NCBI GenBank assembly: GCA_036380875.1
Contig: DASVDX010000083.1
Coordinates: forward strand, 53,338-117,337
DNA from: ZC4RG17 sp036380875
GTDB taxonomy: Bacteria; Actinomycetota; Acidimicrobiia; Spongiisociales; ZC4RG35
Length of the DNA: 64,000 nt
Reading direction: 5' to 3'
A program made the translations under genes and the position numbers. The notes under the pieces were generated by a model. That model was not told the DNA's origin, searched no databases, and was given only the letters and a program-made list of their open reading frames with translations. Positions 14,283-23,412 of the stretch are shown here, piece after piece; the first letter of the stretch is position 1; each line of letters starts with the position of its first letter.

Positions 14283-17200
14283 GTGACCGCCGTGCCCCCT
14301 CTGTACGACCCTCGATTCGAGCACGATGCCTGCGGCGTGGGCTTCATCGCTGCTCGTGACGGGTCGGCCTCCCATCGTCTGACGAGGCTGGCGGTCGACT
14401 GCCTGCGTCACCTCGATCATCGGGGAGCGAAGGCGGCCGACGGGACGGGCGACGGCGCCGGGCTCCTGACTCAGATCCCGCTGCGGATCATCCATCGTGA
14501 CATGGCTGCCGCCGGGGTCACGATCGACCCTTCCCGTGAGCTCGGGATCATCGTCTGCTTCTTCCCGCCCGACGAAGCCGAGGAGTTGCGTCGGCAGGTC
14601 GAGAAGGCCGTCGAAGCCGAGCGGGCGACGGTCGCTTTCTGGCGGTCCGTTCCTATCGATCCCTCGGTTCTCTCCACCCGGGCGCGGGCCAGCCTGCCGC
14701 TGATCCAACAAGCCGTGGTCGTGGCCCCGGAGGGAGTCGAGGACGAGGCGTTCGAGCGTCTCCTGTTCCTCGCCCGCAAGCGGATCGAGCGGGAGGCGAC
14801 ATCCGAGGAGTTCTCGATCCCGTCGGCGTCGTCTCGCACCGTCGTCTACAAGGGCCTGTTCACCGCCGCCGACATCGCCGCGTTCTACTGGGACCTCGTC
14901 GATCCTGAGTACGAGACCGCCTTCGCCATCTTCCATCAGCGGTACTCGACCAACACGTTCCCTTCGTGGCACATCGCCCAGCCGTTCCGGGCGCTGGCCC
15001 ACAACGGCGAGATCAACACCATCTCGTCGAACCGCTCCTGGACACGAGCCCGGGAGAACGCCGCCATGATGCCGGGCCGCCGGCCCACCGTCTGGGGCGA
15101 GCGCATCGAAGACCTGAGCCCGTTCCTCCAACCGGGCCTCTCCGACTCGGGCAGCCTCGACAACATGTTCGAGCTGCTCATCCGCTCGGGCCGCGACCTG
15201 CCCCACGTCAAGGAGATCCTGATCCCCGCCGCCTGGGAGAACGTCGCCGACCTCACGCCGCCGCTGCGGGCGTTCCACGAGTACCAGGCGTTTCTCACCG
15301 AGCCGTGGGACGGTCCGGCGGCTATCGCCGCCACCGACGGTGTCGACCTCCTCGCCGCCGTCGACCGCAACGGCCTGCGGCCGGCGCGGTGGGCCATCAC
15401 CCCCAACGTCGTGCTGGTGTCGTCCGAAGCCGGAGTCTGCCCCGAAGAGGAGGCGCAGGCGGAGCGCACCGGCCAGCTCGGCCCGGGCGACATGCTGGTG
15501 TTCGAGCGGCGGACCGGGGCGATCCGCTTCGGTGACGACCTGCGGGCGCTGATGGCGGCCCGGGCCCCGTACGAGGACTGGATCTCGAACGAGACGCTGT
15601 ACGTGCAGCACCCCTTCGACCGGTCGGCGGACGACCGTTTCGACGCCGCCGCCCTCTGCCGCGTGTTCGGCTACACCGCAGAGGAGCGCCGCCTGATCCT
15701 CGCCGAGATGGCAGAGGGCAAGACCCCCATCGGCTCCATGGGCAACGACACGGCCCTCGCTGCCCTGTCGGACTACCCGCGGCGCTCGTCGCACTACTGC
15801 CACCAGGTGTTCGCCCAGGTGACCAACCCGCCCATCGACCCGATCCGCGAGCAGCTGGTCATGTCGCTTCGCACCTACCTCGGTTCGCGGGGCTCCCTCC
15901 TCGACGAGACGGAGGCCACCGCCCACCTGATCGAGCTGTCGTCGCCGATCCTCTCCGACGCCGAACTCGAGTCGATCGTCTTCTCGGGCGACCCCGGGTT
16001 CTTTTCCCACTGGATCCCGGCGTTGTGGCCCGCGGCTGAGGGCCCGGCCGGGATGCGGCGGCGCATCGAAGAGGTGTGCGACGAAGCGGAGGAGGCGGTC
16101 CGGGCGGGGGCCACGATCATCGTCCTGTCCGACCGGGAACTCGACGCCCAGCAGGCACCCATTCCGATGACGATCATGGTGGGGGCGGTCCACCACCGGC
16201 TGATCGACGCCGGGATCCGCATGCAGGCGTCCATCGTCGTGGTGTCGGGCGAGCCTCGTGACTCCCACGACCTGGCGATGCTGATCGCCGCCGGCGCCTC
16301 AGCCGTCAACCCGTACCTGGCGATCGATCAGGTGCGGGCGCTCGCCGAGGAAGGCGTCGTGCTCGTGGATCCGGTGGTCGCCCAGGAGAACTACCGCTCG
16401 GCCCTGCAGTCGGGTCTCCTCAAGGTCATGTCCAAGATGGGCATCTCCACGGTATCCGCCTACCGGGGTTCGGAGTTGTTCGAGGTGATCGGGCTCGACG
16501 CCGAGATCGCCGACTTGGCGTTCCGCAATGCACCGCGTCGCACCGGCGGGCTCGGCTTCGAAGACCTGGCAGAACGGGTCCTCCAGTTGCACGCCGGGTA
16601 CGAGGGCGGCGAGGAGTTCCCAGGTGGCTTCTACAAGCAACGGCGCGGCGGCACCCATCACGTCACGAGCCCCGCCACGGTTCTCGCCCTGCAGCGGGCC
16701 GTCCGGTCCGGCGAGCAGTCCGACTGGGACGCCTACCTGGAGAAGATCGAAGAACGCCCGCCGATGCAGCTGCGTGACCTGTTGCGGTTCGCCGAGCGGC
16801 GCCCGGTCCCGTTGTCCGAAGTAGAGCCGGCTGAGCGGATCATGCGCCGGTTCGTGACCGCGGCGATGAGCATGGGGGCGCTGTCGGCCGAGGTCCACGA
16901 GGCGCTGGCCGAGGCAATGAACCAGATCGGAGCGCTCTCGAACTCAGGGGAGGGAGGCGAAGCCCCGGAGCGATACGGCACGTCGAAGAACTCCGCGATC
17001 AAGCAGGTGGCCTCGGGGCGCTTCGGCGTCACCCCCGGCTACCTGGCATCGGCGGAAGAGCTGCAGATCAAGATGGCGCAGGGCTCGAAGCCCGGCGAGG
17101 GCGGACAACTACCCGGCCACAAGGTCTCCGTCGAGATCGCCCGGCTGCGCCACACCGAGCCCGGGGTCGGCTTGATCTCTCCGCCGCCCCATCACGACAT

Positions 17201-18677
17201 CTATTCGATCGAGGACCTCGCCCAGCTCATCTACGACCTGAAGGCGTTCAAGCCGTCGGCTCGAGTGTCGGTGAAGCTGGTCTCGGAACCCGGTGTCGGC
17301 ACCGTGGCGGTGGGAGTGGCCAAGGCCCTGGCCGACGCCATCCTCATCTCGGGCGCCGACGGCGGCACTGGTGCGTCGCCGCTCGAGTCGATCAAACACG
17401 CCGGCTCGCCCTGGGAGCTCGGCCTCGCCGAGGCGCATCAGGTCCTGGTCGCCAACGGCCTCCGCTCGTCGGTCGCTCTCGAAACCGATGGCGGCCTGCG
17501 GACGGGCCGGGACGTGGTCATCGCCGCCCTGCTCGGGGCGGAGCGGTTCGGGTTCGGGACACTGCCGCTTCTCGCCCTCGGCTGCAAGATGGTCCGCCAG
17601 TGCCACCTCAACACCTGCCCGGTGGGCATCGCCACCCAGCAGGAAGACCTGCGCGCCAAGTTCACGGGCGCTGCCGAACAGGTCGTGACGTTGTTCCGAA
17701 TGCTGGCGGAGGAAGTCAGGAGGCATCTCGCTTCCTTGGGCGCCCGCACGCTCGGCGAGGTCATCGGCCGAGCCGACCTGCTCGTGCCCGTGGACCATCC
17801 GATGGCAGAAGGCCTCGCACAACTGCTGGTCCGCGCCGAAGGCCATCTGCAGCATCCCGGGTTCCGCCGGCCGCCCATCTCCCGGCTGTCGCAGCGCCTC
17901 GTCGAGGAGGCCAAGCACGCCATCGACACTGCCACCCCGGTGGAGCTGTCGTTCCCGGTGACCAACGTCGACCGCACGGTCGGCGCCGGGTTGGCCGGGG
18001 CCATCGCGACCCGCTACGGAGACGCCGGGCTCCCCGACGGCACCGTGACCGTGCGCCTGTCGGGCACCGCCGGCCAGAGCCTCGGGGCTTGGCTGCCCGA
18101 AGGCGTCGACCTGCGGCTGTCGGGCACGGCCAACGACTACGTCGGGAAGGGAATGGGAGGCGGTCGAATCGTCGTCCGGCCCCGCCGTCACGGCGACCAC
18201 GTGCCGCATGCCGGCGGCAACGCCGTGCTGTACGGCGCCACCGGCGGGGAGGCGTACCTCGCCGGCTCGGTCGGCCAGCGTTTCGCGGTCCGCAACTCGG
18301 GCGCCCACGCCGTCGTCGAAGGCTGCTCGGACCACGGGTGCGAGTACATGACGGGCGGGGTCGTCGTCGTGATCGGGCCGGTCGGGCGCAACTTCGCCGC
18401 TGGCATGACCGGTGGTGTCGCCTACGTGTGGGATCCCGACGCCCGGCTCAACCGGTTCGTCGCCGATACCTCGCCGGCGATGCGCCGCCCGGTGGAGATC
18501 GAAGAGCTCGAGATCAAGACGCTCATCGAACGCCATCTCGAGTTCACCGGATCTCCGGTGGCGAAGCGGATCCTGTCGGAATGGGAGGCCGCCCGGGAGC
18601 GTTTCTGGGTGTTGCGGGCGTCGCGTCCACAACCACTCCCCACCAGGCTGGAACTGGCGGACACCCGCGGCGGCTGA
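14283..18677 (+). CDS. gltB: Glutamate synthase, large subunit
   Basis: Makes two glutamates from glutamine and 2-oxoglutarate. The start chosen is GTG 14283 (GGAGAG upstream), giving 1464 residues, the usual length; an ATG at 14211 would lie upstream of the apparent promoter. Cys17 in DACGVGF is the N-terminal nucleophile exposed after propeptide removal. Domains in order are class-II amidotransferase (about 17-410), central domain, FMN/2-oxoglutarate barrel (KPGEGGQLPGHKV), the 3Fe-4S cluster ligands Cys1101, Cys1107 and Cys1112, and the C-terminal GXGXG beta-helix. The small subunit gene gltD is not next to it; sufB follows instead. All key residues are present. Confidence 0.96.
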   Translation: MTAVPPLYDPRFEHDACGVGFIAARDGSASHRLTRLAVDCLRHLDHRGAKAADGTGDGAGLLTQIPLRIIHRDMAAAGVTIDPSRELGIIVCFFPPDEAEELRRQVEKAVEAERATVAFWRSVPIDPSVLSTRARASLPLIQQAVVVAPEGVEDEAFERLLFLARKRIEREATSEEFSIPSASSRTVVYKGLFTAADIAAFYWDLVDPEYETAFAIFHQRYSTNTFPSWHIAQPFRALAHNGEINTISSNRSWTRARENAAMMPGRRPTVWGERIEDLSPFLQPGLSDSGSLDNMFELLIRSGRDLPHVKEILIPAAWENVADLTPPLRAFHEYQAFLTEPWDGPAAIAATDGVDLLAAVDRNGLRPARWAITPNVVLVSSEAGVCPEEEAQAERTGQLGPGDMLVFERRTGAIRFGDDLRALMAARAPYEDWISNETLYVQHPFDRSADDRFDAAALCRVFGYTAEERRLILAEMAEGKTPIGSMGNDTALAALSDYPRRSSHYCHQVFAQVTNPPIDPIREQLVMSLRTYLGSRGSLLDETEATAHLIELSSPILSDAELESIVFSGDPGFFSHWIPALWPAAEGPAGMRRRIEEVCDEAEEAVRAGATIIVLSDRELDAQQAPIPMTIMVGAVHHRLIDAGIRMQASIVVVSGEPRDSHDLAMLIAAGASAVNPYLAIDQVRALAEEGVVLVDPVVAQENYRSALQSGLLKVMSKMGISTVSAYRGSELFEVIGLDAEIADLAFRNAPRRTGGLGFEDLAERVLQLHAGYEGGEEFPGGFYKQRRGGTHHVTSPATVLALQRAVRSGEQSDWDAYLEKIEERPPMQLRDLLRFAERRPVPLSEVEPAERIMRRFVTAAMSMGALSAEVHEALAEAMNQIGALSNSGEGGEAPERYGTSKNSAIKQVASGRFGVTPGYLASAEELQIKMAQGSKPGEGGQLPGHKVSVEIARLRHTEPGVGLISPPPHHDIYSIEDLAQLIYDLKAFKPSARVSVKLVSEPGVGTVAVGVAKALADAILISGADGGTGASPLESIKHAGSPWELGLAEAHQVLVANGLRSSVALETDGGLRTGRDVVIAALLGAERFGFGTLPLLALGCKMVRQCHLNTCPVGIATQQEDLRAKFTGAAEQVVTLFRMLAEEVRRHLASLGARTLGEVIGRADLLVPVDHPMAEGLAQLLVRAEGHLQHPGFRRPPISRLSQRLVEEAKHAIDTATPVELSFPVTNVDRTVGAGLAGAIATRYGDAGLPDGTVTVRLSGTAGQSLGAWLPEGVDLRLSGTANDYVGKGMGGGRIVVRPRRHGDHVPHAGGNAVLYGATGGEAYLAGSVGQRFAVRNSGAHAVVEGCSDHGCEYMTGGVVVVIGPVGRNFAAGMTGGVAYVWDPDARLNRFVADTSPAMRRPVEIEELEIKTLIERHLEFTGSPVAKRILSEWEAARERFWVLRASRPQPLPTRLELADTRGG

Positions 18678-18694
18678 CCACTCGAAGCGGCCGC

Positions 18695-18741
18695 TTGGGG
18701 AAGGGGGCGCCGTCGCCTACAATTGCACTATCAGGATGGTG
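18695..18741 (+). promoter_or_regulatory. sufB promoter with palindromic operator over the start site
   Basis: TTGGGG (18695-18700), a 17-bp spacer and TACAAT (18718-18723) form a good sigma-70 promoter. The imperfect palindrome CACTATC-AG-GATGGTG (18726-18741) covers the predicted transcription start. A perfect version of the same palindrome lies in the sufD promoter. Binding by an Fe-S-responsive repressor (SufR or Rrf2 type) is inferred; no such regulator gene is in the window. Confidence 0.65.
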
Positions 18742-18828
18742 AAAAATCCAGCCGGTCGGAGTGCGGTGGCAGACCGCAGGGCTGATCTCTCTGGGTCCGA
18801 CCCCATTCTCGAGTTTCCGAAGAGGTGA
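18736..18828 (+). other. Possible 30-codon leader ORF and structured leader of sufB
   Basis: ATG 18736, about 6 nt after the predicted transcription start, opens a 30-residue frame ending at TGA 18826-18828, 8 nt before the sufB ATG and overlapping its ribosome-binding site. The same RNA can fold: GGTCGGA (18754-18760) pairs with TCCGACC (18796-18802), enclosing a 6-bp hairpin TGCGGT/ACCGCA (18762-18778). In GC-rich DNA a 30-codon frame can be accidental, so coding is uncertain. Confidence 0.3.
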
Positions 18829-18836
18829 ATTGACCG

Positions 18837-20246
18837 ATGGCCACAGTCGATATCGATCTCGGTGCATACAAGCTCGGATGGCACGACGAGGAGGACTACG
18901 TCTTCAAGCCCCAGAAAGGGCTGAACGAGGACATCATCCGCCAGATGTCGGCCATGAAGGGCGAGCCCGAGTGGATGCTCGAGTTCCGACTGAAGGCCTA
19001 CCAGCGGTTCCTGCGCAAGCCGATCCCGCAGTGGGGCGGTGGCGGTCTGCTCAACACCATCGACTTCGACGACATCTACTACTACGTCAAACCCACCGAA
19101 GAGCAGGCGAAAGACTGGGACATGGTTCCCGAGTCGATCAAGCAGACCTACGAGAAGCTGGGCATCCCCGAAGCGGAGCGCAAGTACCTGGCTGGCGTGA
19201 CCGCCCAGTACGAGTCCGAGGTCGTGTATCACCGCAACCGCGAGGAACTCGAGAAGATGGGTGTCCTCTTCATGGACATGGACTCGGCGGTGCGCGAGCA
19301 CCCCGACCTGGTCCGTGAGTACTTCGGCACCGTCATCCCGCCCAACGACAACAAGTTCGCCGCCCTCAACTCGGCCGTGTGGTCGGGCGGCTCGTTCATC
19401 TACGTGCCGCCGGGCGTCCGGGTGGAGCAACCGCTCCAGGCCTACTTCCGGATCAACTCCGAGAACATGGGCCAGTTCGAGCGGACGCTGATCATCGTCG
19501 ACGAAGACGCCTACGTGCACTACGTCGAAGGCTGCTCGGCGCCGATCTACTCGACCGACTCCCTCCACGCCGCCGTGGTCGAGATCGTCGTGAAGGCAGG
19601 CGGACGCTGCCGCTACACCACGATCCAGAACTGGTCGAACAACGTGTTCAACCTGGTGACCAAGCGGGCGGTGGCCTACCGCAACGCCACGATGGAGTGG
19701 GTCGACGGCAACCTGGGCTCCCGCCTGACCATGAAGTACCCGGCCGTGTACCTCATGGAGCCAGGCGCCCACGGCGAGGTGCTCTCCATCGCTTTCGCCG
19801 GCGAGGGCCAGCACCAAGACGCCGGCGCCAAGATGGTCCATGCCGCCCCCAACACGACCTCCACGATCGTGTCCAAGTCGATCTCGAAGGGCGGCGGCCG
19901 CGCCGGCTATCGCGGGCTGGTGCGGGTCGAGCCCGGGGCGGAGAACGCCAAGAGCATGGTGCGTTGCGACGCCCTCATCCTCGACGAGCAGTCCCGCTCC
20001 GACACCTACCCGTACATGGAGATCGAGGAGAACGACGCCGAGATCGGCCACGAAGCCACCGTGTCGAAGGTGGGCGAGGAGCAGCTCTTCTATCTGATGA
20101 GCCGGGGGCTGACCGAGGACGAGGCGACGTCGATGATCGTCGCCGGCTTCATCGAGCCGATCGTGAAGGAGCTGCCGATGGAGTACGCGGTCGAGATGAA
20201 CCGACTCATCGAGCTCAACATGGCCGAAGCCGGCGCCATCGGCTGA
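18837..20246 (+). CDS. sufB: Fe-S cluster assembly scaffold protein SufB
   Basis: Core scaffold subunit of the SufBC2D complex, where Fe-S clusters are built with sulfur from SufS/SufU. It has 469 residues, normal length. Hallmarks are the N-terminal DYVFKPQKGLNEDIIRQMS, the central beta-helix core, and the conserved Cys in VRCDALILDEQSRSDT near the C-terminus. The start is ATG 18837 behind GAGGTGA. It stands alone: sufD-Rieske-sufC begin 12 kb away and sufC2-sufS-sufU 23 kb away, unlike the single suf operon usual in actinobacteria. It converges with an LLM oxidoreductase gene (4-nt gap). Confidence 0.96.
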   Translation: MATVDIDLGAYKLGWHDEEDYVFKPQKGLNEDIIRQMSAMKGEPEWMLEFRLKAYQRFLRKPIPQWGGGGLLNTIDFDDIYYYVKPTEEQAKDWDMVPESIKQTYEKLGIPEAERKYLAGVTAQYESEVVYHRNREELEKMGVLFMDMDSAVREHPDLVREYFGTVIPPNDNKFAALNSAVWSGGSFIYVPPGVRVEQPLQAYFRINSENMGQFERTLIIVDEDAYVHYVEGCSAPIYSTDSLHAAVVEIVVKAGGRCRYTTIQNWSNNVFNLVTKRAVAYRNATMEWVDGNLGSRLTMKYPAVYLMEPGAHGEVLSIAFAGEGQHQDAGAKMVHAAPNTTSTIVSKSISKGGGRAGYRGLVRVEPGAENAKSMVRCDALILDEQSRSDTYPYMEIEENDAEIGHEATVSKVGEEQLFYLMSRGLTEDEATSMIVAGFIEPIVKELPMEYAVEMNRLIELNMAEAGAIG

Positions 20247-20250
20247 TCGA

Positions 20251-21234
20251 TCAGCGGAACTCCGGAAGCACCCGTTCGCCGAGTTGGGTCACCGCGGCCT
20301 CGGGATCCGGACCGAGGGGCGGCCCGAACGACAGGTGCCGTGCCCCGGCCTCTACGAGCCCTCCACAGCGGCGTGTGACCTCGTCCGGATCGCCGGCGAT
20401 CCCGATCCTCAGCATCTGCTCGGTCACGAGCGACGCCGCCCGATCGAGAGAACCGGCTCGCAAGGCCGCCGCCACCTGGTCGAAATCGGCCGGTGTGAGG
20501 CCCAGCCTGGCCAGCAGGTCCGGGGATATCGACGGCCCGTAGTAGGCGATCTTCTCGGCGAGCGGACGGCGGGCCCGCTCGGGGTCGGCGTCGATCGACA
20601 CCCAGACGCACGCCGCCACATCGACCTCGTTCGCATCTCGCCCTGCGTCTTCCGCCCCCCGACGGATCTCCTCGGCGATGTCGGGGAAGATCTCGGGTGG
20701 GAAGAGGAGAGGGAGGACGCCATCGGCGATCTCTCCGGCCAGGGCGCGCATGCGCGGGCTCATCGCCCCGATATAGATCGGCGTACGGCGAGCCGGGACA
20801 CGAAGGAACGCCTCGTCATCCCAACCGAAGCCGGAAGTCGCCTCCGGCTTGCCGCCCTCGAGCAGAGCCCGCAACGCCTCCACCGCCTCGCGGGTGCGTC
20901 GCAGCGGTTGCAGGCGCTCGATCCCGGCCCAACCGAGGAACTCCTCGGCTCCGGCGCCGATGCCGAGGAGGAATCGCCCCTCGGAGACCTCCTGCAGCGT
21001 CGCCGCCATCATGGCGATCTCGGCCGGATGGATGGAGTAGGGATTGAGGATCCCCGTGCCGAGTCGAATCCGTTCTGTCTCCTTGGCGGCGGCGGTCAAC
21101 AGCACCGGGGCAGAACGGAGGAACAGGTCGTTGCTCACCCACAGCTGGTCGAAGCCGTACCTCTCCGCCAGCCTGGCGATCGCCACGAACTGCTCGACCG
21201 TGACGTCGTTGTTCAGCCGGAGGCTGAACCTCAT
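20251..21234 (-). CDS. LLM-class flavin/F420-dependent oxidoreductase
   Basis: A luciferase-like TIM-barrel protein of 327 residues. Family segments include FDQLWVSNDLFLRSAP, RIRLGTGILNPYSIHP and EGRFLLGIGAGAEEF. F420 or FMN use cannot be told from these motifs. The start ATG 21234 overlaps the ridA stop by four bases, so substrate-binding lipoprotein, ridA and this gene form one operon of three overlapping genes. The pairing with a RidA protein recalls RutA (LLM monooxygenase) and RutC (RidA) in pyrimidine breakdown. The substrate is unknown. Confidence 0.87.
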   Translation of the reverse strand: MRFSLRLNNDVTVEQFVAIARLAERYGFDQLWVSNDLFLRSAPVLLTAAAKETERIRLGTGILNPYSIHPAEIAMMAATLQEVSEGRFLLGIGAGAEEFLGWAGIERLQPLRRTREAVEALRALLEGGKPEATSGFGWDDEAFLRVPARRTPIYIGAMSPRMRALAGEIADGVLPLLFPPEIFPDIAEEIRRGAEDAGRDANEVDVAACVWVSIDADPERARRPLAEKIAYYGPSISPDLLARLGLTPADFDQVAAALRAGSLDRAASLVTEQMLRIGIAGDPDEVTRRCGGLVEAGARHLSFGPPLGPDPEAAVTQLGERVLPEFR

Positions 21235-21617
21235 GGCGACACTTCGGCATCGACCTCGACCTCCACGAGCAGGTCGTCCCCGATGAGCCCGGATATGTAC
21301 AGGGTGGTGTTGGCCGGGGCGACGTCACCCAACAACTCGGCGTGGGCCCGGGCCGCCCGCTCCCAGTCGCTGCCCAGGACGAGGAAGATGCGCGTCCGCA
21401 CGATGTCGGATTTGGCCCCGCCCAGCGCCTCCACTGCGGCGATGGCCCGGCTCAAGGCGTCGCGGGTCTGCCGATAGACGTCCCCCGGGTAGAGGGCGGA
21501 CCCGTCCTCAGCATGCGAGGTGGTGCCGCTGACGCAGATCCGCGAGCCGCGCCGCACGGCGCGGGAATAACCCGCCTGCTCTTCCCAGAGGCTGCCGTCG
21601 CGGTAGTGCTCGGTCAA
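21231..21617 (-). CDS. RidA/YjgF-family protein
   Basis: A 128-residue protein starting at TTG 21617, whose TTGA overlaps the stop of the upstream lipoprotein gene. RidA features are the N-terminal region leading to ICVSGTTS, DVYRQTRDALSRAIAAVEALGG, and IVRTRIFLV in place of the classical Arg-containing strand. It probably hydrolyses a reactive enamine/imine or related intermediate. It lies between the solute-binding protein and LLM oxidoreductase genes, which suggests detoxification or hydrolysis of a product of that oxidoreductase. Confidence 0.82.
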   Translation of the reverse strand: MTEHYRDGSLWEEQAGYSRAVRRGSRICVSGTTSHAEDGSALYPGDVYRQTRDALSRAIAAVEALGGAKSDIVRTRIFLVLGSDWERAARAHAELLGDVAPANTTLYISGLIGDDLLVEVEVDAEVSP

Positions 21618-22975
21618 TCCTGGCCGAAGGTGAAGGTCTCCAACGTGGAGATCGCCGACCCGTCGAACTCCCAGACCTCGTAGATCGCCGATCCGGGATC
21701 TCCGTTCTCGTCGAAGTCGATCGGGCCCCACGCCCCTTCGTAGTCGATGTCCTCGCCGGCGGCCAGTGCCCGGACCGCGTCGGCCAGGTTCTCGTACGTG
21801 TACTGCTCGCCTTCGGGGCCGGACACGGCCTGCAGCTCGGCGGCGATCGCGGCCGGGTCCGACGATCCGGCGGACAACGCGCCGAGGAAGGCGAGGATCG
21901 TGGCGTCGAAGGCGGAACCCTCGAAGCCGGTCAGCGGGACGTCGGGTGCCAGCTCGGTGAAGAGCGCATCGAACGCCGCCCGAGCGGGAGCGCCTTCGGA
22001 GGTGGGGGCGGTGCCGCGCAAGCCGGCGAGCTGTTCAGCACCGATCTCGGTGAGGCTCTCCTCGTTCCGCATCGCCTCAGTCATGAAGGTGCGCGTGGGA
22101 TCCCAGGCGCCGGTGCGGACGAGAGAAGGTCCGAAACGGGCGAACGTCTCGGGAAAGTCGATGATCACCCAGCCGTCCGGCTGGCCGGACGCCAGTTGCT
22201 GGGCTTCCGTGTCGAACGTGGGCGCCTCCGGATTCCAGGTGAGGCTCTCGCCCACGACTCCACCGAGCTCGGTGAAGCGAGCCTCGAACAGGTCCTTCAA
22301 AGCCGTCCCGAAGGCATCGTTGCGGGCGCCGACGTTGACCGTGGCGCCTTCCCCGAACTCGGCGAAGACGGCGTCGCCCAGCGCCTCGCCCTGCAGGACG
22401 TCCGAAGAGAGGATCCGGTAGACGAGGCCGTCGTCGGCGAGGTCGGTGATACCGGGTGCCGTCGAAGTCGGTGTGATCATCAACACACCGTTGGGGATCG
22501 TGACGGACTCGGCGATGGCGATCGTCACATTCGACGCCATCGACCCGATGATGACGTCCACGTCGTCCGACTGGACCAGCTTCGTCGCCGCCTCCACACC
22601 CGGCGCCTGCGACGTCTGGTCGTCCTCCGTCGCCACGAGTTCGACAGTGACGCCAGTCAACCCGGCTTCCGCCACCGCCTCGTTGATCACCTCCACGGCG
22701 ATGCGCGTCGCCTCCGTCAGCGAAGGCCCGTAGGCGGCGAGGTCGCCGGTGAGTGGGAGGACGGTTCCGATTCGGAGGTCGAATGAGATGTCTCCTTCTC
22801 CCGTCGGCTCCGTACCCGCAGTGGTCGGTGCCTCAGTCGTGGTGGGCGCCTCCGCCGTCGTGGTGTCGGCAGCTCCCGCGGTCGTGGTCGCTTCGCCCGA
22901 TGTGTCGCCACCACACGCGGCGAGGACCAAGGCGATCACGATCACCAACGCCAGCCGGACAGAAGACTTCCTCAC
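21614..22975 (-). CDS. Branched-chain-amino-acid-type ABC transporter substrate-binding lipoprotein
   Basis: A 453-residue periplasmic-binding protein of the Leu/Ile/Val (type 1, PBP1) fold. It starts at GTG 22975 with GAGGAG upstream. The lipobox is LAAC with lipid-attachment Cys21, followed by a Thr/Glu-rich spacer (about 25-60) typical of actinobacterial lipoproteins. The mature domain opens with IRIG-like DLRIGTVLPLTGDLAAYG and contains VIIGSMASNVTIA. It diverges from the TIGR04076-LLM-LivHMGF operon, whose permeases and ATPases it presumably serves. Ligand unknown; the family also binds amides, urea and aromatic acids. Confidence 0.9.
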   Translation of the reverse strand: MRKSSVRLALVIVIALVLAACGGDTSGEATTTAGAADTTTAEAPTTTEAPTTAGTEPTGEGDISFDLRIGTVLPLTGDLAAYGPSLTEATRIAVEVINEAVAEAGLTGVTVELVATEDDQTSQAPGVEAATKLVQSDDVDVIIGSMASNVTIAIAESVTIPNGVLMITPTSTAPGITDLADDGLVYRILSSDVLQGEALGDAVFAEFGEGATVNVGARNDAFGTALKDLFEARFTELGGVVGESLTWNPEAPTFDTEAQQLASGQPDGWVIIDFPETFARFGPSLVRTGAWDPTRTFMTEAMRNEESLTEIGAEQLAGLRGTAPTSEGAPARAAFDALFTELAPDVPLTGFEGSAFDATILAFLGALSAGSSDPAAIAAELQAVSGPEGEQYTYENLADAVRALAAGEDIDYEGAWGPIDFDENGDPGSAIYEVWEFDGSAISTLETFTFGQD

Positions 22976-23073
22976 ATCGACTCCTCGGGTCGGGCGTCGG
23001 GAGTCTACTGCAATCGGTTGGGGCGAGCCGAGGTGCTATCTTTCGGCGCCCCTCCCTCCGCAAGGATCAATCG

Positions 23074-23412
23074 GTGACCAGCTCCTTTCACGAACCGGAA
23101 TTCGACATGGAGTTGTACGACCTGCGGGTCACCGTGGAGAGGATCGAGGGCCGTTCCGTCTGCGGCCTCCAGGTGGGTGACTACTTCGAGCTGACCAACA
23201 GCAACGAGCTCCGCATCCCGCCCGATCGCCATTTCTGCATCTACGCCCTCCAATCCGTCATCCCCCTGCTGCCGGCAAAACAACGCGAGCTCCCTGACGA
23301 CGACTGGCTGGCGAAAGACTCGCTCGTGGCCTGCCCCGACCCGGACGAACGGGTCGTCATGCGCATCGAGCGCATCGGGAAGAGCTGGCTCCGCTCCGAC
23401 GACCTGACATGA
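23074..23412 (+). CDS. TIGR04076-like small protein
   Basis: A 112-residue soluble protein starting at GTG 23074 with AAGGA 8 nt upstream. After a short N-terminal tail it reads MELYDLRVTVERIEG, VCGLQVGDYFEL and HFCIYALQSVIPLLPAKQR, which match my recollection of the TIGR04076 family. The biochemical function of that family is not known. Two Cys (in SVCGL and ACPDPDE) and two His are visible, but no clear metal site. It overlaps the next LLM gene by four bases, at the head of an operon running through the LivHMGF transporter genes. Confidence 0.72.
   Translation: MTSSFHEPEFDMELYDLRVTVERIEGRSVCGLQVGDYFELTNSNELRIPPDRHFCIYALQSVIPLLPAKQRELPDDDWLAKDSLVACPDPDERVVMRIERIGKSWLRSDDLT

Noticed and set aside
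13725..16268. 847-codon open frame antisense to gltB
   Set aside because: Only the last 146 codons (13725-14165) look like a protein; the rest is the mirror of gltB codons in GC-rich DNA and has no recognisable domain.
17109..18632. 507-codon antisense frame within gltB
   Set aside because: It overlaps the FMN and beta-helix parts of gltB completely and shows no family motif.
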